A stretch of DNA of 64,000 nt from an uncultured Erythrobacter sp. (GTDB lineage: Bacteria; Pseudomonadota; Alphaproteobacteria; Sphingomonadales; Sphingomonadaceae). Of this stretch, positions 41,395 to 50,208 are shown one piece after another (positions within the stretch are counted from its first letter, which is position 1; every line of letters starts with the position of its first letter). The DNA is taken from positions 2,427,501-2,491,500 of the forward strand of contig CANLAD010000001.1 of assembly GCA_947488755.1 (NCBI GenBank). Reading direction: 5' to 3'. The translations under genes and the position numbers were made by a program. The notes under the pieces are model-generated. The model was not told the origin of the DNA, made no database searches, and saw nothing but the letters and a program-made list of their open reading frames with translations.

Positions 41395-41930
41395 GCGAGC
41401 TTTTCACCCGCAACCGCCTGATCGGCCTCGGCATTGCCGCGGCAATCGCGCTCATTGACCAGATCGTGAAGTGGTACGTGATCGGCCCGCTCAACCTGCG
41501 CAACGTGCGCAATATCGAGCTGCTGCCGTTCTTCGACCTCACCTACACGGAAAATCGCGGCATCTCGCTCGGCATGTTGCAGGCGACCAATATCGAGATG
41601 CGCCTCGCACTGGTCGCGCTGACCGCGCTGATCGCGATTGTCGTTCTGGTTTGGATGATGCGGGAGAAATGGCTCGGCGATATCATCGGCCTGGCACTGA
41701 TCCTCGGCGGCGCGATCGGCAATATCCGCGATCGCTGGGAACTGGGCTATGTCATCGATTACGCCGATTTCCATATCGGCGCATTCCGCCCGTTCCTGAT
41801 ATTCAACATCGCCGATGCGGCCATCACCATCGGCGTCGTCATAATCCTTGCCCGCAGTCTGTTCGTGCGCGAAAAGGATGAGCATTCGGACGCAGGCACC
41901 AAATCGCGCGGCGTTCAAACGGAGAATTAG
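41391..41930 (+). CDS. lspA: Lipoprotein signal peptidase (signal peptidase II)
   Basis: A 179-residue inner-membrane aspartic protease that removes signal peptides of lipoproteins. Four hydrophobic segments are visible. The two catalytic Asp regions are IGNIRDRWELGYVIDYADFH and FNIADAAITIG. It has ATGA overlap with ileS and a lipoprotein gene follows 4 bases later, a typical arrangement. Confidence 0.94.
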   Translation: MSELFTRNRLIGLGIAAAIALIDQIVKWYVIGPLNLRNVRNIELLPFFDLTYTENRGISLGMLQATNIEMRLALVALTALIAIVVLVWMMREKWLGDIIGLALILGGAIGNIRDRWELGYVIDYADFHIGAFRPFLIFNIADAAITIGVVIILARSLFVREKDEHSDAGTKSRGVQTEN

Positions 41931-41933
41931 ACC

Positions 41934-42344
41934 ATGACTGCCATCAGAACCGTCATCCTGCTCGCTTCGGCCAGCGCCATGCTGGGCGCTTGTGGTGGTG
42001 GCGGAGTGTTCAACCGCGACCGGCCTGACGAATTCGCCGTCCAGCGCCAGGCCCCGCTGGTCGTCCCGCCCGATTTCACGCTCACCCCGCCCGCGCCCGG
42101 CGCGCCGCGCCCGGCCGAGGGCACCGCGTCGCAGCAAGCGCTCGAGGCGCTGTTCGGTGGTCCAGCGGAGCGCAGCGAGATCGAAACCAGCGCGCTCGAC
42201 CGGGCCGGACCCGCCGCCCCGGGCATTCGCTCGCAGGTCGGTGATCCGGACACCAACACCGTGGCAAAGGGCCGGGTCACGCGCGACATCATTGCCGCGC
42301 CCGAAGGCGACGGAGCATCGGCGCAGGCGCTCATTCCTTCCTGA
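41934..42344 (+). CDS. DUF3035 lipoprotein
   Basis: A 136-residue exported protein. The lipobox MLGAC (cleavage before Cys20) is preceded by an N-terminal hydrophobic stretch. The PPDFTLTPPAPGAPRP segment is typical of DUF3035 proteins, which in some alphaproteobacteria associate with the outer-membrane assembly machinery (BamF-like); the function here is inferred. It lies right after lspA, whose product would process it. Confidence 0.85.
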   Translation: MTAIRTVILLASASAMLGACGGGGVFNRDRPDEFAVQRQAPLVVPPDFTLTPPAPGAPRPAEGTASQQALEALFGGPAERSEIETSALDRAGPAAPGIRSQVGDPDTNTVAKGRVTRDIIAAPEGDGASAQALIPS

Positions 42345-42353
42345 CCGGGCACT

Positions 42354-42387
42354 CGACCAGGTGGATCAGACCTGAGCTGGTCGAAGC
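42354..42387. repeat. Inverted repeat tcgaccag / ctggtcga between convergent genes
   Basis: Eight complementary bases at 42354-42361 and 42380-42387, with aggt/acct as a further pair inside. It lies between the convergent lipoprotein and CNNM genes and could act as a bidirectional terminator, but lacks a U-run. Confidence 0.5.
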
Positions 42388-42398
42388 GGCCGACCGTA

Positions 42399-43721
42399 TT
42401 ACATCCTCTGACGCGTGGCCGGGCTTTCCGTCGTTCGGGTGACCGCAATCTTGTCGATCCGGCGGTTTTCCATCTCCACGATGGCAAAGCGCCAGCCCTG
42501 GTCGGTGAATGCCTCACCGATCATGGGCAGCTTCTTCATTACCGACAGAACATAGCCTGCCGCCGTGCCGAATTCGCGGTCCTCGCCGTAGTCGAGCCCC
42601 AAGCGGTCCGCCAGCGCATCGGCCGACAATGCACCTGAGATCAGCAGCGAGCCATCGCCCCGTTCGACGATCTGCGGCGCATCGCCCTGATCCTTGTCGC
42701 TAGCAAAATTGCCCGCAATCGCGGTCAACAGGTCGGCGGGCGTCACGATACCTTCGAAATGCCCGTATTCATCGTGCACCACCACCATCGCGATATCCGC
42801 CGATTGCAGCACCCTGAGCGCATCCATCGCATCGAGCTGGTCGGGGACGACTTCGGCGCGGTGCATGATGTCACGGATGGATACGGGGCGACCCGAAGCC
42901 TGTGCCGCGAGGATTTCGCGCACCTTGACGATGCCCAGGATTGAATCTGGCGATCCTTCGGCGATGGGCAGCAAGGAATGGGGGCTGTCCTCGATAATCT
43001 GCTGGATCTGCGCGAGATCGGCATCGGCATCGATCCAGTCGAGCTCGGTGCGCGGCGTCATCAACTCGCGCACCGGCCGTTCAGCCAGACGCACCACGCC
43101 GGTCAGGATCTGGTGCTGCTCGGCCTCGATCACGCCCGACCGCGTGGCCTCGGCGAAGATCATCTGCAGCTCCTCGGCGGTGACCGAGCTTTGCCCCTTG
43201 GAGCGAATGCCGAGCAGCGCGATCAGCCCTGCGGACGATTTGTCGAGCACCCACACCAGCGGAGCGGCGACCCGGGCCAGCACTGCCATCGGGCGTGCCA
43301 TGACCAGCGAAATCGGAATGGCCGAGCGCAGCGCAAGCTGCTTTGGCACCAGCTCACCGACAACGAGGCTGAAATAGGTCGTCAGCGCGATCACCACCGC
43401 AAACCCCGCATCGCCTGCCAGATCGGTCGGGACGCCGAGCACAGCCAGTCGCTCGCCCACCGGCGCGCCCAGGCTGGCCCCCGAATAAGCGCCTGCGATG
43501 ATCCCGATCAGGGTAATCCCGATCTGCACGGTGGAAAGAAACTTGCCGGGATCGGCTGCCAGCTCGATCGCGATGCGGGCGCTCGCCGAACCTGCGTCCC
43601 GCTTGGCCTTCAAGGAGTTTGTCTTTGCCGACACGATTGCCAACTCGGACATGGCGAACAAGCCGTTCAGGACTATGAGCCCGGCGATGATGAGCAAATC
43701 TGACCAGGGAAAGGGTGTCAC
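42399..43721 (-). CDS. CNNM/CorC-type hemolysin family transporter
   Basis: A 440-residue inner-membrane protein. The N-terminal DUF21 domain has several membrane segments (LLIIAGLIVLNGLFAMSELA). Two CBS domains follow (MTPRTELDWIDADADL and DIMHRAEVVPDQLDAM), then a CorC_HlyC C-terminal domain. Homologues are linked to magnesium or cobalt efflux. The start is GTG 43721 with aagg five bases upstream; the frame extends to 43889 but those residues are not protein-like and overlap the OmpA gene start region. Confidence 0.9.
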   Translation of the reverse strand: MTPFPWSDLLIIAGLIVLNGLFAMSELAIVSAKTNSLKAKRDAGSASARIAIELAADPGKFLSTVQIGITLIGIIAGAYSGASLGAPVGERLAVLGVPTDLAGDAGFAVVIALTTYFSLVVGELVPKQLALRSAIPISLVMARPMAVLARVAAPLVWVLDKSSAGLIALLGIRSKGQSSVTAEELQMIFAEATRSGVIEAEQHQILTGVVRLAERPVRELMTPRTELDWIDADADLAQIQQIIEDSPHSLLPIAEGSPDSILGIVKVREILAAQASGRPVSIRDIMHRAEVVPDQLDAMDALRVLQSADIAMVVVHDEYGHFEGIVTPADLLTAIAGNFASDKDQGDAPQIVERGDGSLLISGALSADALADRLGLDYGEDREFGTAAGYVLSVMKKLPMIGEAFTDQGWRFAIVEMENRRIDKIAVTRTTESPATRQRM

Positions 43722-43876
43722 AACCACCTTCGCTAGCACAATTGTGCGGTCCTGCCAGTCCCGCGCCGTCCCAGATCGCCACCGAATGTTGCACCAATTC
43801 GAATGAGTCGCAGGAACATCGGTCCGTTTCAACGTTTGATCGTTCAGGACATGATTAAATCCTCGGAGGAAATATA

Positions 43877-44572
43877 ATGAAGACTTCACGCATCCTGCTG
43901 TCGGGCACCGCCGCTCTTGCGCTTATCGGTACAAGCGCGTGCGTAACTGACCCCAATACGGGCGAACAGAAAGTTTCGCGCACCGGTATCGGTGCCGGAC
44001 TTGGCGGCACGCTGGGCTATCTTCTGGGCGGCATCATCGGCGGCGACACCGCGCGCATCATCGGCGCCGGCATCGGCGGATCGGCGGGAGCGGTGATCGG
44101 CAAGCAATTCGATGACCAGATCAAGGAACTCGATGAAGTAACCCAAGGCACCGGCGTCGATGTCGAGGAAATCGGCGATCAGGATGCAATCCTGGTGCGC
44201 CTGCCTGATGGCGTGACCTTCGCATCCGGTTCTGCAAACATCACGCCGGGCTTTCGCGACACGCTCGACGCGGTGGCGGACAGCATGATCCGCTATCCCA
44301 ATTCGCTGATCGACGTCTACGGCTTCACTGACACGACGGGCTCCGACGCGCTCAACCAGCGCCTCTCAGAACAGCGCGCACAGGCCGTGAAGGACGTGTT
44401 GGTCGCCAAGGGCGTCGCCAGCTCGCGGATCGAGACGCGCGGTTACGGTGAAAGCTACGACTATTTGCGGGTGAAGACGGCAGACGGCGTTGCCGAACCG
44501 CTCAACCGCCGGGTCGAGATCAAGATCATTCCGGTGAGTCAGGAAGACGTCTCGGCTGCGCGGTCGCAGTAA
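43877..44572 (+). CDS. OmpA-family lipoprotein with glycine-zipper
   Basis: A 231-residue protein. The lipobox is IGTSAC (Cys22). It is followed by a glycine-rich 2TM-type zipper (GIGAGLGGTLGYLLGGIIGG, about residues 37-56, and a second copy to about 75), and then a C-terminal OmpA-like peptidoglycan-binding domain (VYGFTDTTGSDALNQRLSEQ and NRRVEIKI). It likely sits in the outer membrane and tethers to peptidoglycan. A strong cggagg site precedes ATG 43877. An intrinsic terminator follows. Confidence 0.92.
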   Translation: MKTSRILLSGTAALALIGTSACVTDPNTGEQKVSRTGIGAGLGGTLGYLLGGIIGGDTARIIGAGIGGSAGAVIGKQFDDQIKELDEVTQGTGVDVEEIGDQDAILVRLPDGVTFASGSANITPGFRDTLDAVADSMIRYPNSLIDVYGFTDTTGSDALNQRLSEQRAQAVKDVLVAKGVASSRIETRGYGESYDYLRVKTADGVAEPLNRRVEIKIIPVSQEDVSAARSQ

Positions 44573-44603
44573 CCGCACGGCCATGCGACCCTAAATGAAT
44601 CAG

Positions 44604-44636
44604 GGGGTCGGGGCGAGAAGCTCCGGCCCCTTCTTA
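44604..44636 (+). terminator. Rho-independent terminator after the OmpA-type gene
   Basis: Stem ggggtcggggc (44604-44614) pairs with gctccggcccc (44620-44630) over 11 positions with two G-U pairs and loop gagaa, followed by ttcttata. It ends the OmpA-type transcript and, being nearly symmetric, may also serve the convergent phosphatase gene. Confidence 0.88.
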
Positions 44637-44647
44637 TATCCGGCTTC

Positions 44648-45442
44648 TCAAAGCGGGTCGCGGTTCTCTTTGAGTTGCGCCGCCCGCGCTTCGAGCCGCT
44701 CTACCGCCGCGGCGTGGATGAACGGGGAGCATACCAGAACCCCGAAGTCCTGTGGCACATGCTTATTATAAGCGAGCGGATTGCCGAACGCGTCCGAAGC
44801 CCTCGCGCCCGCCTCGCGCGCGATGAGCGTTGCAGCGCCGACATCCCATTCAAATCCCCAGCGCAGCGTTGCGACGAGATCCGCGCGGTCATCCGCCACC
44901 ATCGCGATGCGCAGCGCAATCGAATTGGGCTTTTCGACCTTGGTGAGGTCGGCATCCGGCCTGGGCAGATGATCGACCGGAACCCGTGCGCCCCCAAACT
45001 GCCGTCTTGTGCTGGCCTGCAATCGCTGGCCGTTCAAGGTCGCGCCCTGCCCGGCGACGGCGAACCATTCCTCCTCTCGCGCGGGCGCGGCCAGCATTCC
45101 GATCAGCGGCTTGTTGGCGCTGATGAGTGCGACCGAAACCGCCCAGCCTGTCCGGCCGCGAACGTAGTCGCGCGTGCCATCGATCGGATCGACCAGCCAG
45201 ATCAGGTCGCTCTTCGTGCGCGCCTTGTCGTCTGCGGTTTCCTCCGACAGCCATGCGGCGGAGGGCAGCAGCCGGCCGAGCTCGCGCTTGAGAAAGGTAT
45301 CTACCGCAATATCCGATTCGCTTACCGGATCGCCGGGCTTCTTTTCCCACGTTTCGCATTCGTGCCCATCGCCCGGCCAGCGCGACAAGGCGATCCGTCC
45401 CGCCTCCCGGACGATCTCGGCAAACCGTTCGTTATCGATCAT
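44648..45442 (-). CDS. cysQ: CysQ-type 3'(2'),5'-bisphosphate nucleotidase / inositol monophosphatase family
   Basis: A 264-residue magnesium-dependent phosphatase. The metal-binding motifs are SEET ([10 protein letters not shown]), [12 protein letters not shown] and the C-terminal [16 protein letters not shown]. The overall pattern fits CysQ, which removes phosphate from PAP made during sulfate assimilation, but inositol monophosphatase activity cannot be excluded. The start is Met 45442; the frame runs to 45499 without family character. Confidence 0.82.
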   Translation of the reverse strand: MIDNERFAEIVREAGRIALSRWPGDGHECETWEKKPGDPVSESDIAVDTFLKRELGRLLPSAAWLSEETADDKARTKSDLIWLVDPIDGTRDYVRGRTGWAVSVALISANKPLIGMLAAPAREEEWFAVAGQGATLNGQRLQASTRRQFGGARVPVDHLPRPDADLTKVEKPNSIALRIAMVADDRADLVATLRWGFEWDVGAATLIAREAGARASDAFGNPLAYNKHVPQDFGVLVCSPFIHAAAVERLEARAAQLKENRDPL

Positions 45443-45527
45443 TTCCAAGCGAACCCTGCGCTGTGCCTTCGCGCAGCCAAATGGGGGCACGCTCCGCACT
45501 TTTCATCGTCCCCGATACGTGCTTAGG

Positions 45528-45554
45528 CGCCTGCGACACAACCTCCCCCAGGCG
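45528..45554 (+). promoter_or_regulatory. Small inverted repeat in the sucC leader
   Basis: cgcctg (45528-45533) and caggcg (45549-45554) could form a stem 29 bases before the sucC start. A role in mRNA control of sucC is possible; nothing in the primary sequence identifies a known leader class. Confidence 0.3.
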
Positions 45555-45582
45555 ACGCAATCAAAAAGGGATCACTCCTGAC

Positions 45583-46782
45583 ATGAATGTCCACGAATAT
45601 CAGGCAAAGGAATTGCTTAAAGAACACGGCATTGCCGTACCCGAAGGACACGCGGCGATGACAGTGGAAGAGGCCGTGGCGGCGGCAAAGAAGCTGCCCG
45701 GGCCGCTCTATGTCGTGAAGGCGCAAATCCATGCGGGTGGCCGGGGCAAAGGGGTGTTCAAAGAGCTCGAAGAGGGTGCGAAGGGCGGCGTGCGGCTCGC
45801 AAAGTCGGTCGAAGAGGTCGAATCGAACGCGCGCGACATGCTCGGCAACACACTGGTGACGGTGCAGACGGGTGACGAAGGGAAACAGGTCAACCGCCTC
45901 TACGTCACCGATGGCGTCGACATCGCGAAGGAGTACTATTTTTCGCTGCTGGTCGATCGCGCCAGCGGGCAGGTCGCGATGGTCGCTTCGACCGAAGGCG
46001 GCGTCGATATTGAAAACGTGGCGCATGAAACGCCGGAAAAGATCACCACCATCACGATCGATCCCGCGCAGGGCTTCATGCCGCACCACGCGCGTGCCTT
46101 GGCGTTTGGCCTGAAGCTCGAAGGCGATCTCAACAAGCAGGCGCAAAAGCTTGCCCGCCAGCTTTACGACGCCTTCGTGTCAACCGATTCGTCGATGCTT
46201 GAGATCAATCCGCTGGTCGAAACCGAAGACGGCAAGCTGTTGGTGCTCGATGCCAAGATGAGCTTCGATGCCAACGCGCTCTATCGCCATCCCAAGATCG
46301 AGGAGATGCGCGACGAAACCGAGGAAGACCCCGCCGAAGTCGAAGCGAGCGAGCACGATCTTGCCTACATCAAGCTCGACGGCAATATCGGCTGCATGGT
46401 CAACGGCGCAGGGTTGGCCATGGCAACGATGGACATCATCAAGCTGAACGGCGCGTTCCCGGCCAATTTCCTCGATGTCGGTGGCGGCGCAACCACCGAG
46501 AAGGTCACCGCGGCGTTCAAAATCATCCTGAAAGATCCGGCGGTCGAGGGCATTCTCGTCAACATCTTCGGTGGAATCATGAAGTGCGACGTGATCGCCA
46601 ACGGCATCGTCCAGGCGGCGAAGGACGTGAACCTCTCGGTCCCGCTGGTCGTGCGCCTCGAAGGCACTAATGTCGCGAAGGGCAAGGATATCCTCAACAA
46701 TTCCGGTCTCCCGATCGTCAGCGCCGATGATCTGGGCGATGCCGCGAAGAAGATCGTCGCGGAGGTCAAGCAGGCGGCCTGA
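45583..46782 (+). CDS. sucC: Succinyl-CoA synthetase (ADP-forming), beta subunit
   Basis: A 399-residue ATP-grasp subunit of the TCA-cycle enzyme that makes ATP from succinyl-CoA. It starts [20 protein letters not shown] and has [16 protein letters not shown] and [16 protein letters not shown]. Start 45583 has aaaaaggga upstream. The alpha subunit gene sucD, usually next, is not here; etfB follows after 193 bases, so sucD must be elsewhere. Confidence 0.97.
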   Translation: MNVHEYQAKELLKEHGIAVPEGHAAMTVEEAVAAAKKLPGPLYVVKAQIHAGGRGKGVFKELEEGAKGGVRLAKSVEEVESNARDMLGNTLVTVQTGDEGKQVNRLYVTDGVDIAKEYYFSLLVDRASGQVAMVASTEGGVDIENVAHETPEKITTITIDPAQGFMPHHARALAFGLKLEGDLNKQAQKLARQLYDAFVSTDSSMLEINPLVETEDGKLLVLDAKMSFDANALYRHPKIEEMRDETEEDPAEVEASEHDLAYIKLDGNIGCMVNGAGLAMATMDIIKLNGAFPANFLDVGGGATTEKVTAAFKIILKDPAVEGILVNIFGGIMKCDVIANGIVQAAKDVNLSVPLVVRLEGTNVAKGKDILNNSGLPIVSADDLGDAAKKIVAEVKQAA

Positions 46783-46786
46783 GCCT

Positions 46787-46806
46787 GACCAATCGCGCAA
46801 TTGGTC
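46787..46806 (+). terminator. Possible terminator after sucC
   Basis: A stem-loop gaccaat / attggtc with a 6-base loop begins 4 bases after the sucC stop. There is no clear U-tract, so it may be a processing or weak termination element. Confidence 0.4.
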
Positions 46807-46879
46807 GCGTATCCGTCGTCCGAAAGGGAACGAGCAACGTATTTCAGCCGTTCGGACATTGCACGGGCAGGTCGCTTAG

Positions 46880-46908
46880 TTGACGTTTACGTAAACGCAA
46901 GGTAAATC
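46880..46908 (+). promoter_or_regulatory. etfBA promoter overlapping a perfect palindromic operator
   Basis: A -35-like ttgacg (46880-46885) and -10-like taaatc (46903-46908) are 17 bases apart. The perfect 14-base palindrome cgtttacgtaaacg (46884-46897) overlaps the -35 and spacer. The site resembles operators reported for MerR-type LiuR regulators of branched-chain amino acid and fatty acid catabolism genes, including etf. That assignment is from memory of the motif and is not proven here. Confidence 0.65.
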
Positions 46909-46975
46909 AGGGCCAGAATTTGCCATTCGCGCGCACCCCTTGATGTTGCTGCGCGCACAGACGGAAGGAACCGCC

Positions 46976-47722
46976 ATGAAAATCCTCGTCCCGGTCAAGC
47001 GAGTGATCGATTACAATGTCAAACCGCGGGTCAAGCCCGACGGCTCCGGCGTCGATCTCGCAAACGTCAAGATGAGCATGAACCCGTTCGACGAAATTGC
47101 GGTCGAAGAAGCGATTCGAATCAAGGAAGCGGGCAAGGCAGAGGAGATCGTCGCGGTCTCGATCGGTCCGGCCAAGGCGCAGGAGACGCTGCGCACCGCG
47201 CTCGCCATGGGTGCCGACCGCGCGATCCTGGTCGAGACCGATGAAGAGGTCGAACCGCTTGCCGTCGCCAAGATCCTCAAGGCCATCGCCGAGGAAGAGC
47301 AGCCCGGTCTCGTCCTGCTCGGCAAGCAGTCGATCAGCGATGACAGCAACCAGACCGGGCAGATGCTCGCCGCGCTGATGGGCCGTCCGCAGGGGACGTT
47401 CGCCAATACCGTTGAGATCGAAGGCGATCACGTTTCGGTCAAGCGCGAAATCGATGGCGGGCTGGAGACGGTCAAGCTCGAAATGCCGGCGATCGTCACC
47501 ACCGATCTGCGCCTCAACGAACCGCGCTACGCTTCGCTTCCCAACATCATGAAGGCGAAGAAGAAGCCGCTCGACACCAAGACGCCCAGCGACTTCGGAG
47601 TGGACATTGCTCCACGCCTCACCACGACCAATGTCAGCGAACCGCCGGTCCGCCAGGCCGGTGAAAAGGTTGAAGACGTCGATGCGCTGGTGGCTAAGCT
47701 GAAGGAAATGGACATCGCCTGA
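46976..47722 (+). CDS. etfB: Electron transfer flavoprotein, beta subunit
   Basis: A 248-residue small ETF subunit ([20 protein letters not shown] start; [14 protein letters not shown] and [10 protein letters not shown]). It binds AMP and, with EtfA, takes electrons from acyl-CoA dehydrogenases such as the two encoded at 14009 and 18322. ATG 46976 is preceded by ggaagga. It is in an operon with etfA, 32 bases downstream, under the palindrome-containing promoter. Confidence 0.96.
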   Translation: MKILVPVKRVIDYNVKPRVKPDGSGVDLANVKMSMNPFDEIAVEEAIRIKEAGKAEEIVAVSIGPAKAQETLRTALAMGADRAILVETDEEVEPLAVAKILKAIAEEEQPGLVLLGKQSISDDSNQTGQMLAALMGRPQGTFANTVEIEGDHVSVKREIDGGLETVKLEMPAIVTTDLRLNEPRYASLPNIMKAKKKPLDTKTPSDFGVDIAPRLTTTNVSEPPVRQAGEKVEDVDALVAKLKEMDIA

Positions 47723-47754
47723 TCGGCGGCGCTCCACGAAAGGATACGGACATC

Positions 47755-48687
47755 ATGAACACTCTGGTTCTGGTCGAACACGACAACAACTCGGTCAATG
47801 ACGCGACTCTCGCGGTCGTGACCGCGGCGGGCAAGATCGGCGAAGTGCACGCGCTGGTCGCCGGGCACGATTGCGGTGCTGCCGCTGACGCGGCCGCCAA
47901 GATCCAAGGCGTCGCAAAGGTGCTGAAGGCGGACGATGCGGCCTATGGCGAACATCTTGCCGAAAACGTCGCGCCGCTCGTCGTCGGATTGATGGACAGC
48001 TACGACGCCTTTCTCGCGCCTGCCACCACCAGCGGCAAGAACATCGCTCCGCGCGTTGCCGCACAGCTCGACGTGATGCAGGTTTCCGATATCCTGTCAG
48101 TTGAAGGCGACAAGACCTTCACCCGTCCGATCTATGCCGGCAATGCGATCGCGACCGTCCAGTCCTCCGACCCCAAGCTCGTCATTACCGTGCGCGGCAC
48201 CGCGTTCGAGAAGGCGGAAACCGAAGGTGGCTCGGCTTCGATCGAAGACGTCAGCGGGCCGGGCGATGCCGGGATCTCCAGCTTCGTCAGCCGCGAAGTC
48301 GCCGATGGCGGCGACCGTCCCGAACTTGCGAGCGCCAAGGTCATCGTTTCCGGCGGCCGCGCGCTGAAAGACGGCGAAACCTTCGAGAAGATCATCAATC
48401 CGCTCGCCGACAAGCTTGGCGCGGCCATCGGCGCATCACGTGCTGCGGTCGATGCGGGCTATGTGCCCAACGATTACCAGGTCGGCCAGACCGGCAAGAT
48501 CGTGGCCCCGGAAGTCTACATTGCGATCGGTATTTCCGGTGCGATCCAGCACTTGGCCGGCATGAAGGATTCCAAGGTCATCATCGCAATCAACAAGGAC
48601 GAGGACGCGCCGATTTTCCAGGTCGCCGATATCGGCCTTGTCGCGGACCTCTACAACGCCGTGCCGGAGCTGACCGAAAAGGTCTGA
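47755..48687 (+). CDS. etfA: Electron transfer flavoprotein, alpha subunit
   Basis: A 310-residue FAD-binding subunit of ETF. The C-terminal FAD domain signature is present ([20 protein letters not shown], then [20 protein letters not shown]). Together with EtfB it passes electrons to the ETF-quinone oxidoreductase. It ends the etf operon, followed by an intrinsic terminator. Confidence 0.97.
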   Translation: MNTLVLVEHDNNSVNDATLAVVTAAGKIGEVHALVAGHDCGAAADAAAKIQGVAKVLKADDAAYGEHLAENVAPLVVGLMDSYDAFLAPATTSGKNIAPRVAAQLDVMQVSDILSVEGDKTFTRPIYAGNAIATVQSSDPKLVITVRGTAFEKAETEGGSASIEDVSGPGDAGISSFVSREVADGGDRPELASAKVIVSGGRALKDGETFEKIINPLADKLGAAIGASRAAVDAGYVPNDYQVGQTGKIVAPEVYIAIGISGAIQHLAGMKDSKVIIAINKDEDAPIFQVADIGLVADLYNAVPELTEKV

Positions 48688-48713
48688 TTTTTGCGAACAA
48701 TGACAATTGTTTG

Positions 48714-48751
48714 AAAACCCCCGCTGCGGTATCAATCGCGGTGGGGGTTTT
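48714..48751. terminator. Bidirectional intrinsic terminator after etfA
   Basis: The stem aaaaccccc (48714-48722) pairs perfectly with gggggtttt (48743-48751), with a further gc pair inside and a loop near tatcaa. The T-run lies at the 3' arm. It is directly before the start codon (48755) of the next gene, so its right arm overlaps that gene's ribosome site. Confidence 0.88.
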
Positions 48752-48754
48752 CGC

Positions 48755-49711
48755 ATGAAGTTTCAGGTTTTCATGAAGTCCAAGGTTCTTACAGCGCCGC
48801 TGCTCGCGCTCTGGTTCCTCGGCCTGACCACGCCGGTCAAGGCTGAAAAGGAAACTCTCGATCTGTGGCCGACGTCGCAATGGTCGGTCGATGCGCTGGA
48901 TACCAAATGCCGTCTTTCGCGAACGTTCGGTTCCGGCGAAAACCAGACCGTGCTCTGGATCGAGAAAGGCAGCGCAGATGCCGCTTACAATCTGACTTTG
49001 ATCGGTCGGCCATTCCGTCATCCCTTCGGATCGAAGGTGTCGGTGCAGTTCGCGCCGGAACCTGAATATGAGCGCGCCTACCTCACCGCGAAATCAAGCG
49101 CTGGTCGCCCGGTGATAAGCCTGTTCGGCGCGCACTTCACCCCGACGCCAACCGAACGTGATGCCGATCAGGATGCAATCGTCGATGATAAGGTCGAAAC
49201 CGTCGATTACGGCGATCCCGCGTACACCAGCACGGGTGCGATCGATTTTGCAGACGCCGCCGAAAGACTAAGAGCGATCAACCAGCTGCGGCTTGGCGGA
49301 GCGCTTATGAACCCGGTAAGCCTGACGACCGGACCGCTCGAGAAGCCGCTGGCATCCTTGCATGAATGCGTTACTCGCCTCGAGGAACGCATAACGCGGG
49401 ACATTGAGAATGCGGCCAGTCCGACCGAGCCTGTCGACATCGAACGATGGGCGGGCATCTTGCAGCGCAGCTATCCCACACAGATGCTGCGCGAAAAAGA
49501 GGAAGGGCGCATCGGAGTCAATCTGACGATCGGGAAGGACGGACGACCGGGCCATTGCGAAGTCCTCTCTGTGGTCGGCCCCACCTCGTTCAACGATACC
49601 GTATGCCTGCTATTGCTGCGTCACGCGACCTTCGAACCGGCGCGCGACGCGAATGGCGATCCGCTGGTTTCGCGATATCGGACCAGAGTGACCTTCAGGC
49701 TCAACGACTAG
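48755..49711 (+). CDS. Secreted protein with TonB-like C-terminal domain
   Basis: A 318-residue protein with a signal peptide (LLALWFLGLTTPVKAEKE, cleavage after AEA-like region) and a C-terminal TonB_C-like domain. That domain is seen as LREKEEGRIGVNLTIGKDGR, then VGPTSFNDTVC, and FEPARDANGDPLVSRYRTRV. No TonB proline region or transmembrane anchor beyond the signal is present, so energy transfer to receptors is unlikely; it may be a periplasmic stress or regulatory protein. ATG 48755 is used; Met 48773 is an alternative since the ribosome site lies in the terminator stem. Confidence 0.75.
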   Translation: MKFQVFMKSKVLTAPLLALWFLGLTTPVKAEKETLDLWPTSQWSVDALDTKCRLSRTFGSGENQTVLWIEKGSADAAYNLTLIGRPFRHPFGSKVSVQFAPEPEYERAYLTAKSSAGRPVISLFGAHFTPTPTERDADQDAIVDDKVETVDYGDPAYTSTGAIDFADAAERLRAINQLRLGGALMNPVSLTTGPLEKPLASLHECVTRLEERITRDIENAASPTEPVDIERWAGILQRSYPTQMLREKEEGRIGVNLTIGKDGRPGHCEVLSVVGPTSFNDTVCLLLLRHATFEPARDANGDPLVSRYRTRVTFRLND

Positions 49712-50144
49712 CGCGTTGCGCGCAGACCGATGGAGCCCCTTGCCCGCCACCGCGCGATGTAAGCCGCGCCGCGCTTTTGGTGGCGGCGTCAATATCGCCG
49801 GACCTCAGAGCAGACGCACAATATGTGCATTCGCGCTGCACTTCACGGGTGCGCTTCTGCGCGACGACCTGCGATAGCAGGCGAAACAGGCGAAAGCGGT
49901 GCGTTTCGAGGCCCGCGGGCTCGGTGGCCACGTCGAGCAGCGAATAATAAAGTTCATCGCCTGGATCTCCTGATGCGCCACGATTGCGCCAGAGCCCGCG
50001 CCCCGTCACGACATGCGCTCCCGATCCGATTTCGAGGATACAGTCCTGTGTCGCGGTGATCAGCGCTCCGTTGATCACGGCCTGAGCACCTGACATGAGG
50101 CGCAACGTCTGGACTGCCGGTCTGTCTTCATGTTTTTGCGTCAC
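49701..50144 (-). CDS. FlbT-like protein (flagellin translation regulator family)
   Basis: A 147-residue protein. The N-terminal LRLMSGAQAVINGALITATQ and the later FRLLSQVVAQ and LRSGDIDAATKSAARL segments follow the length and rhythm of FlbT, which in Caulobacter limits flagellin mRNA translation. The match is moderate and no flagellar genes are nearby in this window, so the call is tentative. Its end overlaps the convergent TonB-like gene by 11 bases. Confidence 0.5.
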   Translation of the reverse strand: MTQKHEDRPAVQTLRLMSGAQAVINGALITATQDCILEIGSGAHVVTGRGLWRNRGASGDPGDELYYSLLDVATEPAGLETHRFRLFRLLSQVVAQKRTREVQRECTYCASALRSGDIDAATKSAARLTSRGGGQGAPSVCAQRASR

Positions 50145-50208
50145 GATACGTAGAACGGTTCGGAACGGCGCAGGTTGCTCAGGATGACTACCTAGCCAAA
50201 TCCCGAAA

